Assembly: GCF_001428125.1 (NCBI RefSeq)
Contig: NZ_LMSM01000006.1
Coordinates: 608,270 to 672,269, forward strand
Length of the DNA: 64,000 bases
Direction of reading: 5' to 3'
From: Nocardioides sp. Soil774
Lineage (GTDB): Bacteria > Actinomycetota > Actinomycetes > Propionibacteriales > Nocardioidaceae
Shown here: positions 25,433 through 35,311 of the stretch, piece after piece
Position numbering within the stretch: the stretch's first letter is position 1
How the letters are laid out: every line of letters begins with the position of its first letter
Notes under the pieces: generated by a model
Seen by the model: only the letters and a program-made list of their open reading frames with translations
What the model was told of the DNA's origin: nothing
Databases searched by the model: none
Translations under genes and position numbers: made by a program

Positions 25433-25972
25433 TCAGGCGTCCTCGCCCAGGCTGTCGTCGGCGAGGTTGTCGACGTCGTTGCCGTGGCCCTCGGTCTTGA
25501 AGCGCTCGAACGACGCGCGCACCTCGGCCTCGGCCTCGACGCGGCCGACCCAGTCAGCGCCCTCGACGGACTTGCCGGGCTCGAGGTCCTTGTAGACCTC
25601 GAAGAAGTGCTGGATCTCGAGCCGGTCGTACTTCGAGACGTGGTTGATGTCGCGCAGGTGCTCCAGGCGCGGGTCGTGCGACGGCACGCACAGCACCTTG
25701 TCGTCGCCGCCGGCCTCGTCGGTCATGCGGAACATGCCGATCGCGCGGCACTCGATGAGGCAGCCCGGGAACGTCGGCTGCTGCAGGATGACCAGCGCGT
25801 CGAGCGGGTCGCCGTCCTGGCCGAGGGTGTTCTCGATGTAGCCGTAGTCGGCCGGGTAGGCGGTCGAGGTGAACAGCATGCGGTCCAGGCGGATGCGCCC
25901 GGTCTCGTGGTCGACCTCGTACTTGTTGCGCTCGCCCTTGGGGATCTCCACCAGCACGTCGAACGTCAGCAC
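25433..25972 (-). CDS. ppa: Inorganic pyrophosphatase (family I)
   Basis: 179-residue soluble Mg-dependent enzyme hydrolysing PPi to two phosphates, which drives biosynthetic reactions. Active-site motifs: [19 protein letters not shown] and the metal-binding DGDPLDALV. The GTG at 25972 was chosen because GGAGG lies 5 nt upstream and the product then begins like other family members; a GTG at 25984 adds four residues. It converges on the ECF41 gene and is divergent from dacB. Confidence 0.94.
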   Translation of the reverse strand: MLTFDVLVEIPKGERNKYEVDHETGRIRLDRMLFTSTAYPADYGYIENTLGQDGDPLDALVILQQPTFPGCLIECRAIGMFRMTDEAGGDDKVLCVPSHDPRLEHLRDINHVSKYDRLEIQHFFEVYKDLEPGKSVEGADWVGRVEAEAEVRASFERFKTEGHGNDVDNLADDSLGEDA

Positions 25973-26076
25973 GTCTTCCTCCACACTCCCGGCACGTCAT
26001 CGCCGCCATCTCAGGGTCCTGCTCGCAGCCTCGAGCGGGAGCCCGAGGCGAGGGTCTGGGGGCAGTGTCGCGCACA

Positions 26077-27570
26077 ATGGCCCCGATGCGCGAAGCGAGA
26101 GGGTCGAAACGTCGGCGACGTGAGGTACGCCACTCCGGCGGTGGCCGGGTGCGCACGTGGCTCCCCACCCTGCTCGTCCTCGCCCTGCTCGCCTCTGGCG
26201 TGGCCGCCTACCGCTTCGAGTGGGGCCAGCGCTACCTGCCCTGGCTGGCCGCCGACCCCGTCAGCGAGCCCGAGCAGGTCCTGCCCCCGGCCGGCCTCGA
26301 CCTGCCGGCCTGGACCGAGCCCCCCGCTGCGACCCCGGTCGACGCGGCGGGGCAGGTCGTCCCGGCCCGCGTGGCCGCGGCCGTCGCCGCCGACCTGGCC
26401 GATCCCGACCTCGGGCGGCACGTCGTGGGCGAGGTGACCTCGCTGGCGCCGGGAGGCCCGACGTGGACGAGCGGGGACGGCCGCTACGTGCCGGCCTCCA
26501 CCACCAAGCTGCTCACCCTCTGCGCCGCCCTCGAGACGCTCGGCCCCGACCACACCTTCACCACCTCGGTCGTGCGCGGCGAGGGGCCGCGCGAGGTGGT
26601 GCTCGTCGGTGGGGGAGACCCGCTGCTGGCGAGCAAGCCGCTCACCGTCGACGAGGCCGCCTCGACCTATCCCGCGCGCGCCGACGTCGCCACCCTGGCG
26701 CTGCAGGCCGCCGAGGCGCTCGGCGGTCGCGGCCGGGTCGAGGTTCGCTACGACGACAGCCTCTTCACCGGGCCCACGGACAACCCGGCCTGGCGACGCG
26801 ACTACGTCCCCGACGACATCGTCAGCCCCATCACCGCGCTGATGGTCGACGGAGGCGTGGCCCCCGACGGCCTCACCCGCTCCGACGACCCCTCCCGGGC
26901 CGCGGCCCGCGCCTTCGCCGACGCCCTCGCCGCCGCCGGGCTGCGCGTGGCCGGCGAGCCGCAGCGGGTCGTCGTACGTCCCGGGGCCGAGGAGCTCGCC
27001 GCCGTCGAGAGCGCGCCGGTGGCCGAGATCGTCGAGCGCATCCTCGACGTCAGCGACAACGAGGGAGCCGAGGTGATGGGCCACCACGTCGGCCTCGCGA
27101 CCTCGGGCACGGGGTCGTTCGAGGCGGGTGCGGCGGGCGTCCTCGACACCCTGCGCGGGCTCGGCATCGACACGTCGGCTGACGAGGTGTACGACGGCTC
27201 CGGCCTGTCGCGGCGCAACCGGGTGGCCACGTCCACGATCATCGCGCTCCTCCAGCACGCGGCCGGACCCGGGGGCGAGGCGATGCGCAGCCTCGTCACG
27301 GGCATGCCGGTCGCCGGGTTCACCGGGTCACTGACCTATCGCTTCGCCGACGGCCCCGCGCTCGCCCGGGGCCTGGTGCGCGCCAAGACCGGCACCCTGA
27401 CCGGGGTGCACGCCCTCGCCGGGATCGCGATCGGCCGCGACGGTGTGCCGATGGCGTTCGTGCTCGCCGCCGACCGGGTGGCCGACGCCGACAAGGTCGA
27501 CGCGCAGGAGGCCCTCGACCTGGCCGCGGGCGCGCTCGCGGCCTGCCGCTGCTCACGAGCCCCCGGCTAG
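26077..27570 (+). CDS. dacB: D-alanyl-D-alanine carboxypeptidase / endopeptidase (PBP4, class C)
   Basis: 497 residues. A membrane anchor or uncleaved signal (WLPTLLVLALLASGVAAY, ~28-46) leads to a penicillin-binding domain with SxxK (S141-K144, in PASTTKLL), SDN (near 326) and KTGT (near 437). It trims D-Ala from peptidoglycan or cuts cross-links. The insert domain between SxxK and SDN is typical of class C. ATG 26077 was taken; GTG 26065 and ATG 26086 are alternatives. It is the first gene of a run towards tilS. Confidence 0.9.
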   Translation: MAPMREARGSKRRRREVRHSGGGRVRTWLPTLLVLALLASGVAAYRFEWGQRYLPWLAADPVSEPEQVLPPAGLDLPAWTEPPAATPVDAAGQVVPARVAAAVAADLADPDLGRHVVGEVTSLAPGGPTWTSGDGRYVPASTTKLLTLCAALETLGPDHTFTTSVVRGEGPREVVLVGGGDPLLASKPLTVDEAASTYPARADVATLALQAAEALGGRGRVEVRYDDSLFTGPTDNPAWRRDYVPDDIVSPITALMVDGGVAPDGLTRSDDPSRAAARAFADALAAAGLRVAGEPQRVVVRPGAEELAAVESAPVAEIVERILDVSDNEGAEVMGHHVGLATSGTGSFEAGAAGVLDTLRGLGIDTSADEVYDGSGLSRRNRVATSTIIALLQHAAGPGGEAMRSLVTGMPVAGFTGSLTYRFADGPALARGLVRAKTGTLTGVHALAGIAIGRDGVPMAFVLAADRVADADKVDAQEALDLAAGALAACRCSRAPG

Positions 27571-27579
27571 GGTCGGGAC

Positions 27580-28596
27580 ATGAACCTCGTGGACTGGGAC
27601 CTCGCCGTGACAGTGGGGTCCAGGGTGGCCGGCCCCGGGCCCGAGGTCAGTGCTGCCGAGGCGGAGGCCGCGGTCCTCGAGCTGCGTGAGGGAGCCGCCC
27701 GCTCCACGCCGCTGGTGCGCGAGTTCACCGGCCTGCACACCGAGTCGGGCACCGCACCCGTGCTCGTGGTCGACCGCACCGGCTGGCTGCGCGCCAACGC
27801 CGACGCCTTCTCCAAGATCCTCGCCCCGGTCGTCGACAAGCTCGTGGAGAAGAAGGGGCCGCCGTCCCCGCTCGCCGAGGCCTTCGGGTCCCGCGTCACC
27901 GGCGCCGAGGTGGGGCTCATGCTCGGCTTCCTCGGCTCGAAGGTGCTGGGCCAGTTCGACCCGTTCTTCGCCCCGCACGGCCGGCTGCTGCTCGTGGCGC
28001 CCAACATCGTCCACGTCGAGCGCGAGATCGGCGCCGACCCCACCGACTTCCGGCTCTGGGTGTGCCTGCACGAGGAGACCCACCGGGTGCAGTTCACCGC
28101 CAACCCGTGGCTCGGCGACCACCTGCTCGCCCAGATGCACGCGGTGGCCGACACGATCGAGCCGAGCGCGCTGCTCGACGGACTGCGCCGCGGGGCCGAG
28201 GCGATCCGCGGCGGCAACGGCAGCGTCCTCGACCTCATCTCCTCGCCGGAGCAGAAGGAGATCCTCGACCGGGTCACGGGCGTGATGTCGCTGCTCGAGG
28301 GCCACGCCGACGTGGTCATGGACGGCGTCGGCCCCAGCGTCATCCCGTCGGTCGAGCAGATCCGCACGAAGTTCAACCAGCGCCGCAAGGGCACCGGCGG
28401 CCTCGACAAGCTGCTGCGTCGGCTGCTCGGGCTCGACGCCAAGATGGCGCAGTACCGCGACGGCGCGATCTTCGTGCGCCACGTCGTCGACAAGGTCGGC
28501 ATGGACGGCTTCAACGCCGTGTGGAGCGGACCGGAGACGCTGCCCAGCAAGGCCGAGATCGAGGACCCGGACGCCTGGGTCGCCCGGGTGCTGTGA
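27580..28596 (+). CDS. DUF2342 zinc-dependent metalloprotease-like protein
   Basis: 338 residues of the actinobacterial family once labelled as F420-biosynthesis-associated. It carries HEETH (164-168), a zincin HExxH motif, followed by a later Glu-containing helix (LEGHADVVMDGV) that may give the third ligand. The TAGGGT box 6 nt before the ATG suggests a leaderless mRNA. It overlaps tilS by 4 bp, an arrangement conserved in actinobacteria. The substrate is unknown. Confidence 0.85.
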   Translation: MNLVDWDLAVTVGSRVAGPGPEVSAAEAEAAVLELREGAARSTPLVREFTGLHTESGTAPVLVVDRTGWLRANADAFSKILAPVVDKLVEKKGPPSPLAEAFGSRVTGAEVGLMLGFLGSKVLGQFDPFFAPHGRLLLVAPNIVHVEREIGADPTDFRLWVCLHEETHRVQFTANPWLGDHLLAQMHAVADTIEPSALLDGLRRGAEAIRGGNGSVLDLISSPEQKEILDRVTGVMSLLEGHADVVMDGVGPSVIPSVEQIRTKFNQRRKGTGGLDKLLRRLLGLDAKMAQYRDGAIFVRHVVDKVGMDGFNAVWSGPETLPSKAEIEDPDAWVARVL

Positions 28597-29567
28597 CGCT
28601 CCACCCCTCCGTCGCGGCGGTGCGCGTCCCGGTCCGGGCCGCGCTCTCGTCGCTCACCCCCGGTGACGTGGTGGCGGTGGCGTGCAGCGGTGGCGCTGAC
28701 TCCCTGGCGCTGGCCTCCGCCGCGGTCTTCGAGGGTCGCAAGCTCGGCCTGCGCGTCGTCGGCGTCACCGTCGACCACGGCCTGCAGCCGGGCTCGGACG
28801 CCCAGGCCGACCGGGTGGTGGCCCAGCTCGCTGCCCTCGGCGTCCACGAGACCCTGACCGCGCGCGTGCACGTCGACGAGGCCTCCGGTCTCGGCCCCGA
28901 GGCCGCTGCGCGGGAGGCGAGGTACGCCGTCATGGAGCAGGTCGCCGAGCACCTCGGCGCGGCGGTGGTGCTGCTGGGCCACACCCTCGACGACCAGGCC
29001 GAGACCGTGCTCCTCGGCCTGGCCCGCGGCTCGGGCGGCCGCTCGCTGCAGGGCATGCGGCCGGGCTTCGGGGTGTTCGCGCGCCCGCTGCTCGGCGTAC
29101 GCCGCGACGACACCGTGACCGCCTGCCAGGTCGAGGGCCTGGAGGTCTGGGACGACCCGCACAACCACGACGCCGGCTACGCCCGGGTCCGGGTGCGCGA
29201 GCGGGTGCTGCCGGTGCTCGAGGACGAGCTCGGCCCCGGCGTCGCGCAGGCGCTCGCCCGCACCGCCGACCAGCTGCGCGACGACACCGCGCTGCTCGAG
29301 GAGCTCGCTGCCGCTGCCTTCGAGCGCGTGCGCCACCTCGACGGCCTCGACGCGGTCGCGCTGGCCGCCGAGCCGCCGGCGCTGCGCCACCGGGTGCTCC
29401 ACCGCTTCGCCCTCGACGCCGGCGCCCCCGCCTCCGAGCTGACGCGCGGTCACGTGCTGGAGGTCGACAAGCTGCTCGTCGCCTGGCGCGGCCAGCGCTG
29501 GGTCGACCTCCCCGGGCCGCTGCGGGCGATCCGTCGCGACGGGGTGCTGGTCCTCGAGGCGCCCTGA
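28593..29567 (+). CDS. tilS: tRNA(Ile)-lysidine synthase
   Basis: 324 residues. It attaches lysine to C34 of the CAU-anticodon tRNA-Ile so that it reads AUA. The ATP-pyrophosphatase loop CSGGADS (31-37) and the following VDHGLQ and GHTLDDQAET motifs are clear. It lacks the long C-terminal domain of E. coli TilS, as usual in actinobacteria. GTG start overlapping the DUF2342 stop. Confidence 0.93.
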   Translation: MTLHPSVAAVRVPVRAALSSLTPGDVVAVACSGGADSLALASAAVFEGRKLGLRVVGVTVDHGLQPGSDAQADRVVAQLAALGVHETLTARVHVDEASGLGPEAAAREARYAVMEQVAEHLGAAVVLLGHTLDDQAETVLLGLARGSGGRSLQGMRPGFGVFARPLLGVRRDDTVTACQVEGLEVWDDPHNHDAGYARVRVRERVLPVLEDELGPGVAQALARTADQLRDDTALLEELAAAAFERVRHLDGLDAVALAAEPPALRHRVLHRFALDAGAPASELTRGHVLEVDKLLVAWRGQRWVDLPGPLRAIRRDGVLVLEAP

Positions 29568-29593
29568 CGCCCCGCCCTCCCCGGCCCGCGCCC

Positions 29594-29599
29594 TAGGCT
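29594..29599 (+). promoter_or_regulatory. -10 box of hpt (leaderless)
   Basis: TAGGCT ends 6 nt before the hpt ATG, so transcription should begin at or next to the start codon. Confidence 0.5.
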
Positions 29600-29605
29600 G
29601 CACCC

Positions 29606-30157
29606 ATGGACTCGTCCCACGTGGAGAACGACCTGGTCAACATCCTCTTCACCGAGGAGCAGATCCAGCAGCGGCTGGCCGAGATGGCGGTGCAGATCAC
29701 CGAGGACTACGAGGGACGCGACCTGCTCGTCGTCGGCGTGCTGCGCGGTGCGGTCATGGTGATGGCCGACCTCGCGCGCTCCATGCCGCGCCACCTCGAG
29801 ATGGACTGGATGGCGGTGAGCTCCTACGGCTCCGGCACCAAGTCGAGCGGCGTCGTACGGATCCTCAAGGACCTCGACACCGACATCAGCGGACGCGACG
29901 TGCTGATCGTCGACGAGATCATCGACACCGGCCTCACGCTCAGCTGGCTGGTCAACAACCTCTCCAGCCGCAGCCCGGCGAGCGTCGAGATCGCCACCCT
30001 GCTGCGCAAGCCCGAGGCGCTGTCGATGCCCGTGGAGCCGAAGTACGTCGGGTGGGACATCCCCAACGAGTTCGTCGTCGGCTACGGCCTCGACTACCGC
30101 GAGCGCTACCGCAACCTGCGCGACATCGGCACCCTCGCGCCCCACGTCTACAGCTGA
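29606..30157 (+). CDS. hpt: Hypoxanthine(-guanine) phosphoribosyltransferase
   Basis: 183-residue purine salvage enzyme that makes IMP or GMP from the base and PRPP. The PRPP loop VLIVDEIIDTG (99-109) and the SSYGSGTKSSG flexible loop are diagnostic. Placement between tilS and ftsH is conserved through actinobacteria and many other bacteria. Confidence 0.95.
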   Translation: MDSSHVENDLVNILFTEEQIQQRLAEMAVQITEDYEGRDLLVVGVLRGAVMVMADLARSMPRHLEMDWMAVSSYGSGTKSSGVVRILKDLDTDISGRDVLIVDEIIDTGLTLSWLVNNLSSRSPASVEIATLLRKPEALSMPVEPKYVGWDIPNEFVVGYGLDYRERYRNLRDIGTLAPHVYS

Positions 30158-30219
30158 GCGGGCCTGAGCGGCTCGCCCCGCTTCACCCCGCCTGAAAGAA
30201 TGGGCGCCCGAGCGACCTG

Positions 30220-30225
30220 TAGCGT
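30220..30225 (+). promoter_or_regulatory. Candidate -10 box of ftsH
   Basis: TAGCGT in the 102-bp hpt-ftsH gap would start transcription near 30232 and give a ~28-nt leader. Confidence 0.4.
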
Positions 30226-30259
30226 CGCCCCACCAACTCCGAACCGGTGAAAGTTGCCT

Positions 30260-32326
30260 GTGAAGCGCATATTCAAGGGTCCCTGGCTGTGGATCGTCCT
30301 GTCCGCGTTCGCGGTGCTGCTGGCGATCCAGTTCCTCGCGCCCAGTGACGGCTACGACGAGGTCAACACCTCGACCCTCGCCTCCTACATCGACGACGGC
30401 AAGGTCGACAAGATCACCTTCGTCGACGGCGACCAGGAGATCCAGGCCACCCTGGACGCGGGCACCCGCGCCGAGGGCGACAAGGTCGTGGCCTACTACA
30501 TCCAGGGCGAGCAGGAGCAGATCCTCACCGCGGTGAAGGAGGCCAAGGCCGCCGGGACGCTGGACACCTACAACTCCAAGAACCCGCAGCCGAGCTTCCT
30601 CGGCTCGCTGGTCGCGACGCTCCTGCCGTTCGCGCTGATCATCCTGCTCTTCATCTTCTTGATGAACCAGGCGCAGGGCGGCGGCGGACGCGGCGTGATG
30701 CAGTTCGCCAAGTCCAAGGCCAAGCTCATCACCAAGGACATGCCGAAGACGACGTTCAGCGACGTCGCCGGCTGCGAGGAGGCGATCGAGGAGCTCGGGG
30801 AGATCAAGGAGTTCCTCACCGACCCGGCCAAGTTCCAGGCCGTCGGCGCCAAGATCCCCAAGGGCGTGCTGCTCTACGGCCCGCCCGGCACCGGCAAGAC
30901 GCTGCTCGCCCGCGCGGTCGCAGGTGAGGCGGGCGTCCCGTTCTACTCGATCTCGGGCTCCGACTTCGTCGAGATGTTCGTCGGCGTGGGCGCCTCCCGC
31001 GTGCGCGACCTGTTCGAGCAGGCCAAGGAGAACCCGCCGGCCATCGTCTTCATCGACGAGATCGACGCCGTCGGCCGCCACCGCGGCGCCGGCATGGGCG
31101 GCGGCCACGACGAGCGCGAGCAGACGCTCAACCAGCTGCTGGTCGAGATGGACGGCTTCGACGTGCGCGGCGGGGTCATCCTGATCGCTGCCACCAACCG
31201 TCCCGACGTGCTCGACCCCGCGCTGCTGCGACCGGGCCGCTTCGACCGCCAGATCGGCGTCGACGCCCCCGACCTCAACGGCCGCCACCAGATCCTCAAG
31301 GTCCACTCGCGCGGCAAGCCGATCGCGCAGGACATCGACCTGCTGAGCATCGCCCGCCGCACGCCCGGCTTCACCGGTGCCGACCTGGCCAACGTGCTCA
31401 ACGAGGCCGCGCTGCTCACCGCGCGCAACAACCAGAAGCTCATCACCGACGGGGCCCTCGACGAGGCGATCGACCGCGTCATCGCGGGCCCGCAGCGTCG
31501 TACGCGCCTGATGAGCGAGCGCGAGAAGCTCGTCACCGCCTACCACGAGGGCGGCCACGCCCTGGTCGCCGCGGCGCTGCCCGGCACCGACCCGGTGCAC
31601 AAGGTCACGATCCTGCCGCGCGGTCGCGCGCTCGGCTACACGATGGTGCTGCCCGACCGCGACAAGTACTCCCAGACGCGCAGCGAGATGCTCGACTCCC
31701 TCGCCTACATGCTCGGCGGCATGGCCGCGGAGGCGCTGATCTTCCACGACGTGACCTCCGGTGCCGGCAACGACATCGAGAAGGCCACCAACCTGGCTCG
31801 CGCGATGGTGACCCAGTACGGCATGACCGAGCGCCTCGGCGCGGTCAAGCTCGGCGACAACAACTCCGAGCCCTTCCTGGGCCGCGACATGGGGCACACG
31901 CGCAACTACTCCGAGGAGACCGCCGCCGCGGTCGACGGGGAGGTCAAGAGCCTGCTCGGTCACGCGCACCAGGAGGCCTTCGAGATCCTGGAGACCAACC
32001 GCGACGTGCTCGACGCCCTGGTGCTCGCGCTGCTCGACAAGGAGACGCTCGACAAGGCCGAGATCGCCGAGATCTTCGAGCCCCTCTCCCGGCGTCCCGC
32101 GCGGCCGGCGTGGACGGGCTCCCCGCAGCGCGTGCCGTCGGCCATCCCGCCCGTCGACATCCCGCAGGAGATCCGCGACCGGGTGCACGCCGACGCGACG
32201 GCGCAGGAGGAGGGGACCCGCGGTGCGGGCGCGATCCTGACCCCGCCGGGTGCGGGCGGTGACGTCCACGGCGGCCCCCAGGCCCACCCCGACACCCCGA
32301 CCCCGCCGTCCCCGGAGGCACCGTGA
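30260..32326 (+). CDS. ftsH: ATP-dependent zinc metalloprotease FtsH
   Basis: 688-residue hexameric membrane protease that degrades misfolded membrane proteins and regulators. Two transmembrane helices (~9-27 and ~113-135) flank an extracytoplasmic domain. AAA motifs follow (Walker A GPPGTGKT 207-214, Walker [12 protein letters not shown]), then the zinc site HEGGH (His429). The C-terminal ~90 residues are a Pro-rich tail usual in actinobacteria. GTG 30260 gives the conserved [11 protein letters not shown] start; the TTG at 30254 adds two residues. Overlaps folE by 4 bp. Confidence 0.96.
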   Translation: MKRIFKGPWLWIVLSAFAVLLAIQFLAPSDGYDEVNTSTLASYIDDGKVDKITFVDGDQEIQATLDAGTRAEGDKVVAYYIQGEQEQILTAVKEAKAAGTLDTYNSKNPQPSFLGSLVATLLPFALIILLFIFLMNQAQGGGGRGVMQFAKSKAKLITKDMPKTTFSDVAGCEEAIEELGEIKEFLTDPAKFQAVGAKIPKGVLLYGPPGTGKTLLARAVAGEAGVPFYSISGSDFVEMFVGVGASRVRDLFEQAKENPPAIVFIDEIDAVGRHRGAGMGGGHDEREQTLNQLLVEMDGFDVRGGVILIAATNRPDVLDPALLRPGRFDRQIGVDAPDLNGRHQILKVHSRGKPIAQDIDLLSIARRTPGFTGADLANVLNEAALLTARNNQKLITDGALDEAIDRVIAGPQRRTRLMSEREKLVTAYHEGGHALVAAALPGTDPVHKVTILPRGRALGYTMVLPDRDKYSQTRSEMLDSLAYMLGGMAAEALIFHDVTSGAGNDIEKATNLARAMVTQYGMTERLGAVKLGDNNSEPFLGRDMGHTRNYSEETAAAVDGEVKSLLGHAHQEAFEILETNRDVLDALVLALLDKETLDKAEIAEIFEPLSRRPARPAWTGSPQRVPSAIPPVDIPQEIRDRVHADATAQEEGTRGAGAILTPPGAGGDVHGGPQAHPDTPTPPSPEAP

Positions 32327-32943
32327 CCGACCCCGTGACCCTGCCCGAGCGCCGTCCCGAGGACGTGCCGGCCTTCGACCAGGCGCGTGCCGAGGCCGCC
32401 GTGCGCGAGCTGCTGCACGCCATCGGGGAGGACCCCGACCGCGAGGGCCTGCTCGACACCCCCGCCCGCGTGGCCCGTGCCTACGCCGAGCTGACCCAGG
32501 GCCTGCGCCAGACCGCGGAGGACGTGCTCACGACCACCTTCGACATCGGCCACGAGGAGATGGTGCTGGTGCGCGACATCGAGCTGTGGTCGATGTGCGA
32601 GCACCACCTCGTGCCGTTCACCGGCGTGGCGCACGTGGGCTACATCCCGGCCGAGACCGGCAAGATCACCGGGCTGTCCAAGCTCGCGCGGCTCGTCGAC
32701 GTCTACTCCAAGCGCCCGCAGGTGCAGGAGCGGCTCACCACCCAGGTCGCCGACTCGCTCATGGAGATCCTCGAGGCGCGCGGCGTCATCGTGGTGATCG
32801 AGGCCGAGCACCTCTGCATGACGATGCGCGGGGTCAAGAAGGCCGGTGCCCGCACGATCACCTCCGCGGTGCGCGGCGCGTTCCTCACCCACCAGGCCAC
32901 CCGGGCCGAGGCGATGGCGCTGATCCACTCAGGCACCAGGTGA
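32323..32943 (+). CDS. folE: GTP cyclohydrolase I
   Basis: 206 residues. First committed step of folate synthesis: GTP to 7,8-dihydroneopterin triphosphate. Zinc ligands are Cys92 in MCEHHLVPF and Cys165 in HLCMTMRGV, with catalytic His in the same segments. GTG start coupled to ftsH and its own stop coupled to folP (both 4-bp overlaps). Confidence 0.96.
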   Translation: MTDPVTLPERRPEDVPAFDQARAEAAVRELLHAIGEDPDREGLLDTPARVARAYAELTQGLRQTAEDVLTTTFDIGHEEMVLVRDIELWSMCEHHLVPFTGVAHVGYIPAETGKITGLSKLARLVDVYSKRPQVQERLTTQVADSLMEILEARGVIVVIEAEHLCMTMRGVKKAGARTITSAVRGAFLTHQATRAEAMALIHSGTR

Positions 32944-33818
32944 CCGTCGGCGCCTCCTTCCGCATGCCCCGGGTGATGGGGATCGTCAACGTCACCCCCG
33001 ACTCCTTCTCCGACGGGGGTCGCTGGGACACCACCGAGCGAGCGGTCGCCCACGGCCTCCAGCTGCTGGGCGACGGCGCGGACGTCCTGGACATCGGGGG
33101 CGAGTCGACGCGTCCCGGTGCGACCCGGCCGCTCGTCGCGGAGGAGCTCGACCGGGTCGTCCCGGTCATCCGTGAGCTCGTCGCCGCAGGGGCGTCCGTG
33201 TCGGTCGACACCATGCGGTCCGAGGTCGCGGAGGCCGCGCTGGCCGCCGGCGCGCGCACGGTCAACGACGTGTCCGGAGGACTCGCCGACCCGCGGGTCC
33301 TCGAGGTCGTCGCCGACCACGGCGCGACGTACGTCGCGATGCACTGGCGCGCCCACGCCGACCGGATGCGCGACTTCACCGACTACTCGCCCGACGGGGT
33401 CGTCGCGACCGTACGTCGGGAGCTCGCCGAGCGCCTCGACGCCGCGCTCGCCGCCGGGATCGACCTCGGGCGGATCGTCCTCGACCCCGGGCTGGGCTTC
33501 GCCAAGACCGCGGAGCACAACTGGCAGCTGCTGGTCTTCCTCGACCTCCTCGAGCCGCTGGGCTGCCCGCTGCTGGTCGGGGCCAGCCGCAAGTCGTTCC
33601 TCGGCTCGCTGCTGGGCGTCGACGGCGTGCCGCGCCCCGTCGACGAGCGCGAGCACGCCCACGCGGCGCTGGTCGCCCTGCTGGCCGCCCGCGGGGTCGA
33701 CTGCCTGCGCGTGCACGACGTACGAGCCACCCGCGACGCCCTCGCGGTGGCCGAAGCCATGAGCCTGCGACAGCCCGGCCGGACGAGCTGGGTCACCACC
33801 CGGGAGGACGACGCATGA
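32940..33818 (+). CDS. folP: Dihydropteroate synthase
   Basis: 292 residues. Condenses hydroxymethyl-dihydropterin pyrophosphate with p-aminobenzoate; the sulfonamide target. Signatures: [34 protein letters not shown] and GASRKSF. GTG start overlapping folE (GTGA) and stop overlapping folB (ATGA). Confidence 0.96.
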   Translation: MTVGASFRMPRVMGIVNVTPDSFSDGGRWDTTERAVAHGLQLLGDGADVLDIGGESTRPGATRPLVAEELDRVVPVIRELVAAGASVSVDTMRSEVAEAALAAGARTVNDVSGGLADPRVLEVVADHGATYVAMHWRAHADRMRDFTDYSPDGVVATVRRELAERLDAALAAGIDLGRIVLDPGLGFAKTAEHNWQLLVFLDLLEPLGCPLLVGASRKSFLGSLLGVDGVPRPVDEREHAHAALVALLAARGVDCLRVHDVRATRDALAVAEAMSLRQPGRTSWVTTREDDA

Positions 33819-34189
33819 CCGACGAGCTGAGCGTCAGTGGCATCGAGTGCTTCGCGCACCACGGTGTCTTCGACTTCGAGAAGCGTGAGGGGCAGGTCTT
33901 CGTGGTCGACCTCGTGCTGGGCATCGACACCCGCCCGGCCGCGGCCTCCGACGACCTGGTCGACACCGTGAACTACGGCACGCTGGTCATGGACGTGAAG
34001 GCGGCCGTCGAGAGCGAGCCGGTCGACCTGATAGAAACCGTCGTCCAGCGCATCGCGGACACGTGCCTGAGCGACCGTCGTGTTGAATGGGCGCGAGTCA
34101 CGCTGCACAAGCCTGATGCACCCATCGACGCGACGTACTCGGACGTCGCGCTGACGATCACCAGAACGCGAGGCAACGCTCATGACTGA
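33815..34189 (+). CDS. folB: Dihydroneopterin aldolase
   Basis: 124 residues, the full length for FolB. Converts dihydroneopterin to hydroxymethyl-dihydropterin. GIECFAHHGVFDFEKREGQVF is the family N-terminus with the substrate-site residues; KPDAPI is near the C-terminus. Overlaps folP by 4 bp and folK by 8 bp. Confidence 0.95.
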   Translation: MTDELSVSGIECFAHHGVFDFEKREGQVFVVDLVLGIDTRPAAASDDLVDTVNYGTLVMDVKAAVESEPVDLIETVVQRIADTCLSDRRVEWARVTLHKPDAPIDATYSDVALTITRTRGNAHD

Positions 34190-34751
34190 GACCCCCAACC
34201 CCAACATCGTGGACACCGACTCCCTCACCGGAGAGATGCACCCGATCCGGCGGGTGGTCCTGGCTCTCGGGTCCAACCTCGGCGAGCGGATGGCCACGCT
34301 GCAGGGGGCCGTGGAGGCCCTCGCCGACACCCCCGACTTCTTCGTCACCGGCGTCTCGCCGGTCTACGAGACCGACCCGGTCGACGCCCCCGACGGCTCC
34401 GGGCCCTACCTCAACGCCGTCCTGCTGGCCGACACCACGCTCCCCGCGGCCCGACTGATGGAGCGCGCGCTCGCCGTCGAGGACGCCTTCGAGCGCGAGC
34501 GCAGCGAGGTGCGCAACGCGCCGCGCACGCTCGACGTCGACCTCATCGTCGTCGGTGACCGTCGCTCCAACGAGGACTTCCTGCGCCTGCCGCACCCGCG
34601 GGCGCACCAGCGCGCGTTCGTGCTGCAGCCGTGGCACGACCTCGAGCCCGACGCGGTCTTCCCCGAGCACGGCCCCATCGCCGAGCTCCTCGACGCCGCC
34701 GACGCCACCGGTGTCCGCCGGCGCGAGGACCTCTCGCTCGAAGTCGGATGA
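34182..34751 (+). CDS. folK: Hydroxymethyl-dihydropterin pyrophosphokinase
   Basis: 189 residues. Transfers pyrophosphate from ATP to the pterin before FolP acts. LALGSNLGERMATLQ, PVYETDPV and the RTLDVDLIVVGD plus LPHPRAHQRAFVL segments are classic HPPK motifs. Its first 22 residues precede the family start and overlap folB. The stop overlaps a 21-codon ORF. Confidence 0.95.
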   Translation: MTETPNPNIVDTDSLTGEMHPIRRVVLALGSNLGERMATLQGAVEALADTPDFFVTGVSPVYETDPVDAPDGSGPYLNAVLLADTTLPAARLMERALAVEDAFERERSEVRNAPRTLDVDLIVVGDRRSNEDFLRLPHPRAHQRAFVLQPWHDLEPDAVFPEHGPIAELLDAADATGVRRREDLSLEVG

Positions 34752-34813
34752 CCACCCCACGACGTCCCGCTCCTCCGCTGCGCTCCTCCGCACGACGCCG
34801 CGGGGACGGGTGA
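34748..34813 (+). CDS. 21-codon ORF bridging folK and the DUF3180 gene
   Basis: ATG overlaps the folK stop (ATGA) and its own TGA overlaps the GTG start of the DUF3180 gene (GTGA). The product would be a basic, Pro/Arg-rich 21-mer beginning MTTPRRPAPP. It may exist only to carry ribosomes from folK to the next gene, since folK otherwise ends 59 bp before it. Whether it is translated is unknown. Confidence 0.4.
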   Translation: MTTPRRPAPPLRSSARRRGDG

Positions 34814-35301
34814 ACGACGCCCCCGACGGCGAGCCGCCGCAGCCCAGCGGCACGCTGCGGCCCACCTCGGCCGGCTCCCTGACCGCCTGTGCGGTCGCCG
34901 GGCTGGTCGTCGGGTGGGGCCTGCACCCCGTCATGAGCCGGCTGGTCGGGCGTCCCCCGCTCATCTCGTGGGTGCAGGCGCTCGCCCTGGTGCTGGTCGC
35001 GGGGATCATGGCCTTCCTGGCGTGGCAGACCTGGCAGACCGTGCAGGTGCGCGGCGAGCGGCTCGAGCCGCACCGGGCGGTCAACCGCCTGGTCCTGGCC
35101 CGCGCGTGCGCACTGGGCGGCGCCGTGGTGACCGGCGGCTACGTCGGCTACGCCGTCAGCTGGCTCGGTGACGCCTCCCAGCTCGCCGACCGCTGGATCG
35201 TGCGGTCGGTCGTGGCGGCCGCGGGAGCCGCGGGGGTGACGCTCGCCTCGCTGGTGCTGGAGCGTGCGTGTCGCACGGGCGACCGGGGCTCGCAGCCCTA
35301 G
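34810..35301 (+). CDS. DUF3180 membrane protein
   Basis: 163 residues with four hydrophobic helices (SLTACAVAGLVVGWGLHPV, SWVQALALVLVAGIMAFLAW, ALGGAVVTGGYVGYAVSWL, SVVAAAGAAGVTLASLVL). The family sits directly after folK in many actinobacteria, including Mycobacterium, and has no known function. The GTG at 34810 follows GGGGAC weakly; translation probably depends on coupling. Confidence 0.82.
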   Translation: MNDAPDGEPPQPSGTLRPTSAGSLTACAVAGLVVGWGLHPVMSRLVGRPPLISWVQALALVLVAGIMAFLAWQTWQTVQVRGERLEPHRAVNRLVLARACALGGAVVTGGYVGYAVSWLGDASQLADRWIVRSVVAAAGAAGVTLASLVLERACRTGDRGSQP

Positions 35302-35311
35302 TCTGGGGCCC

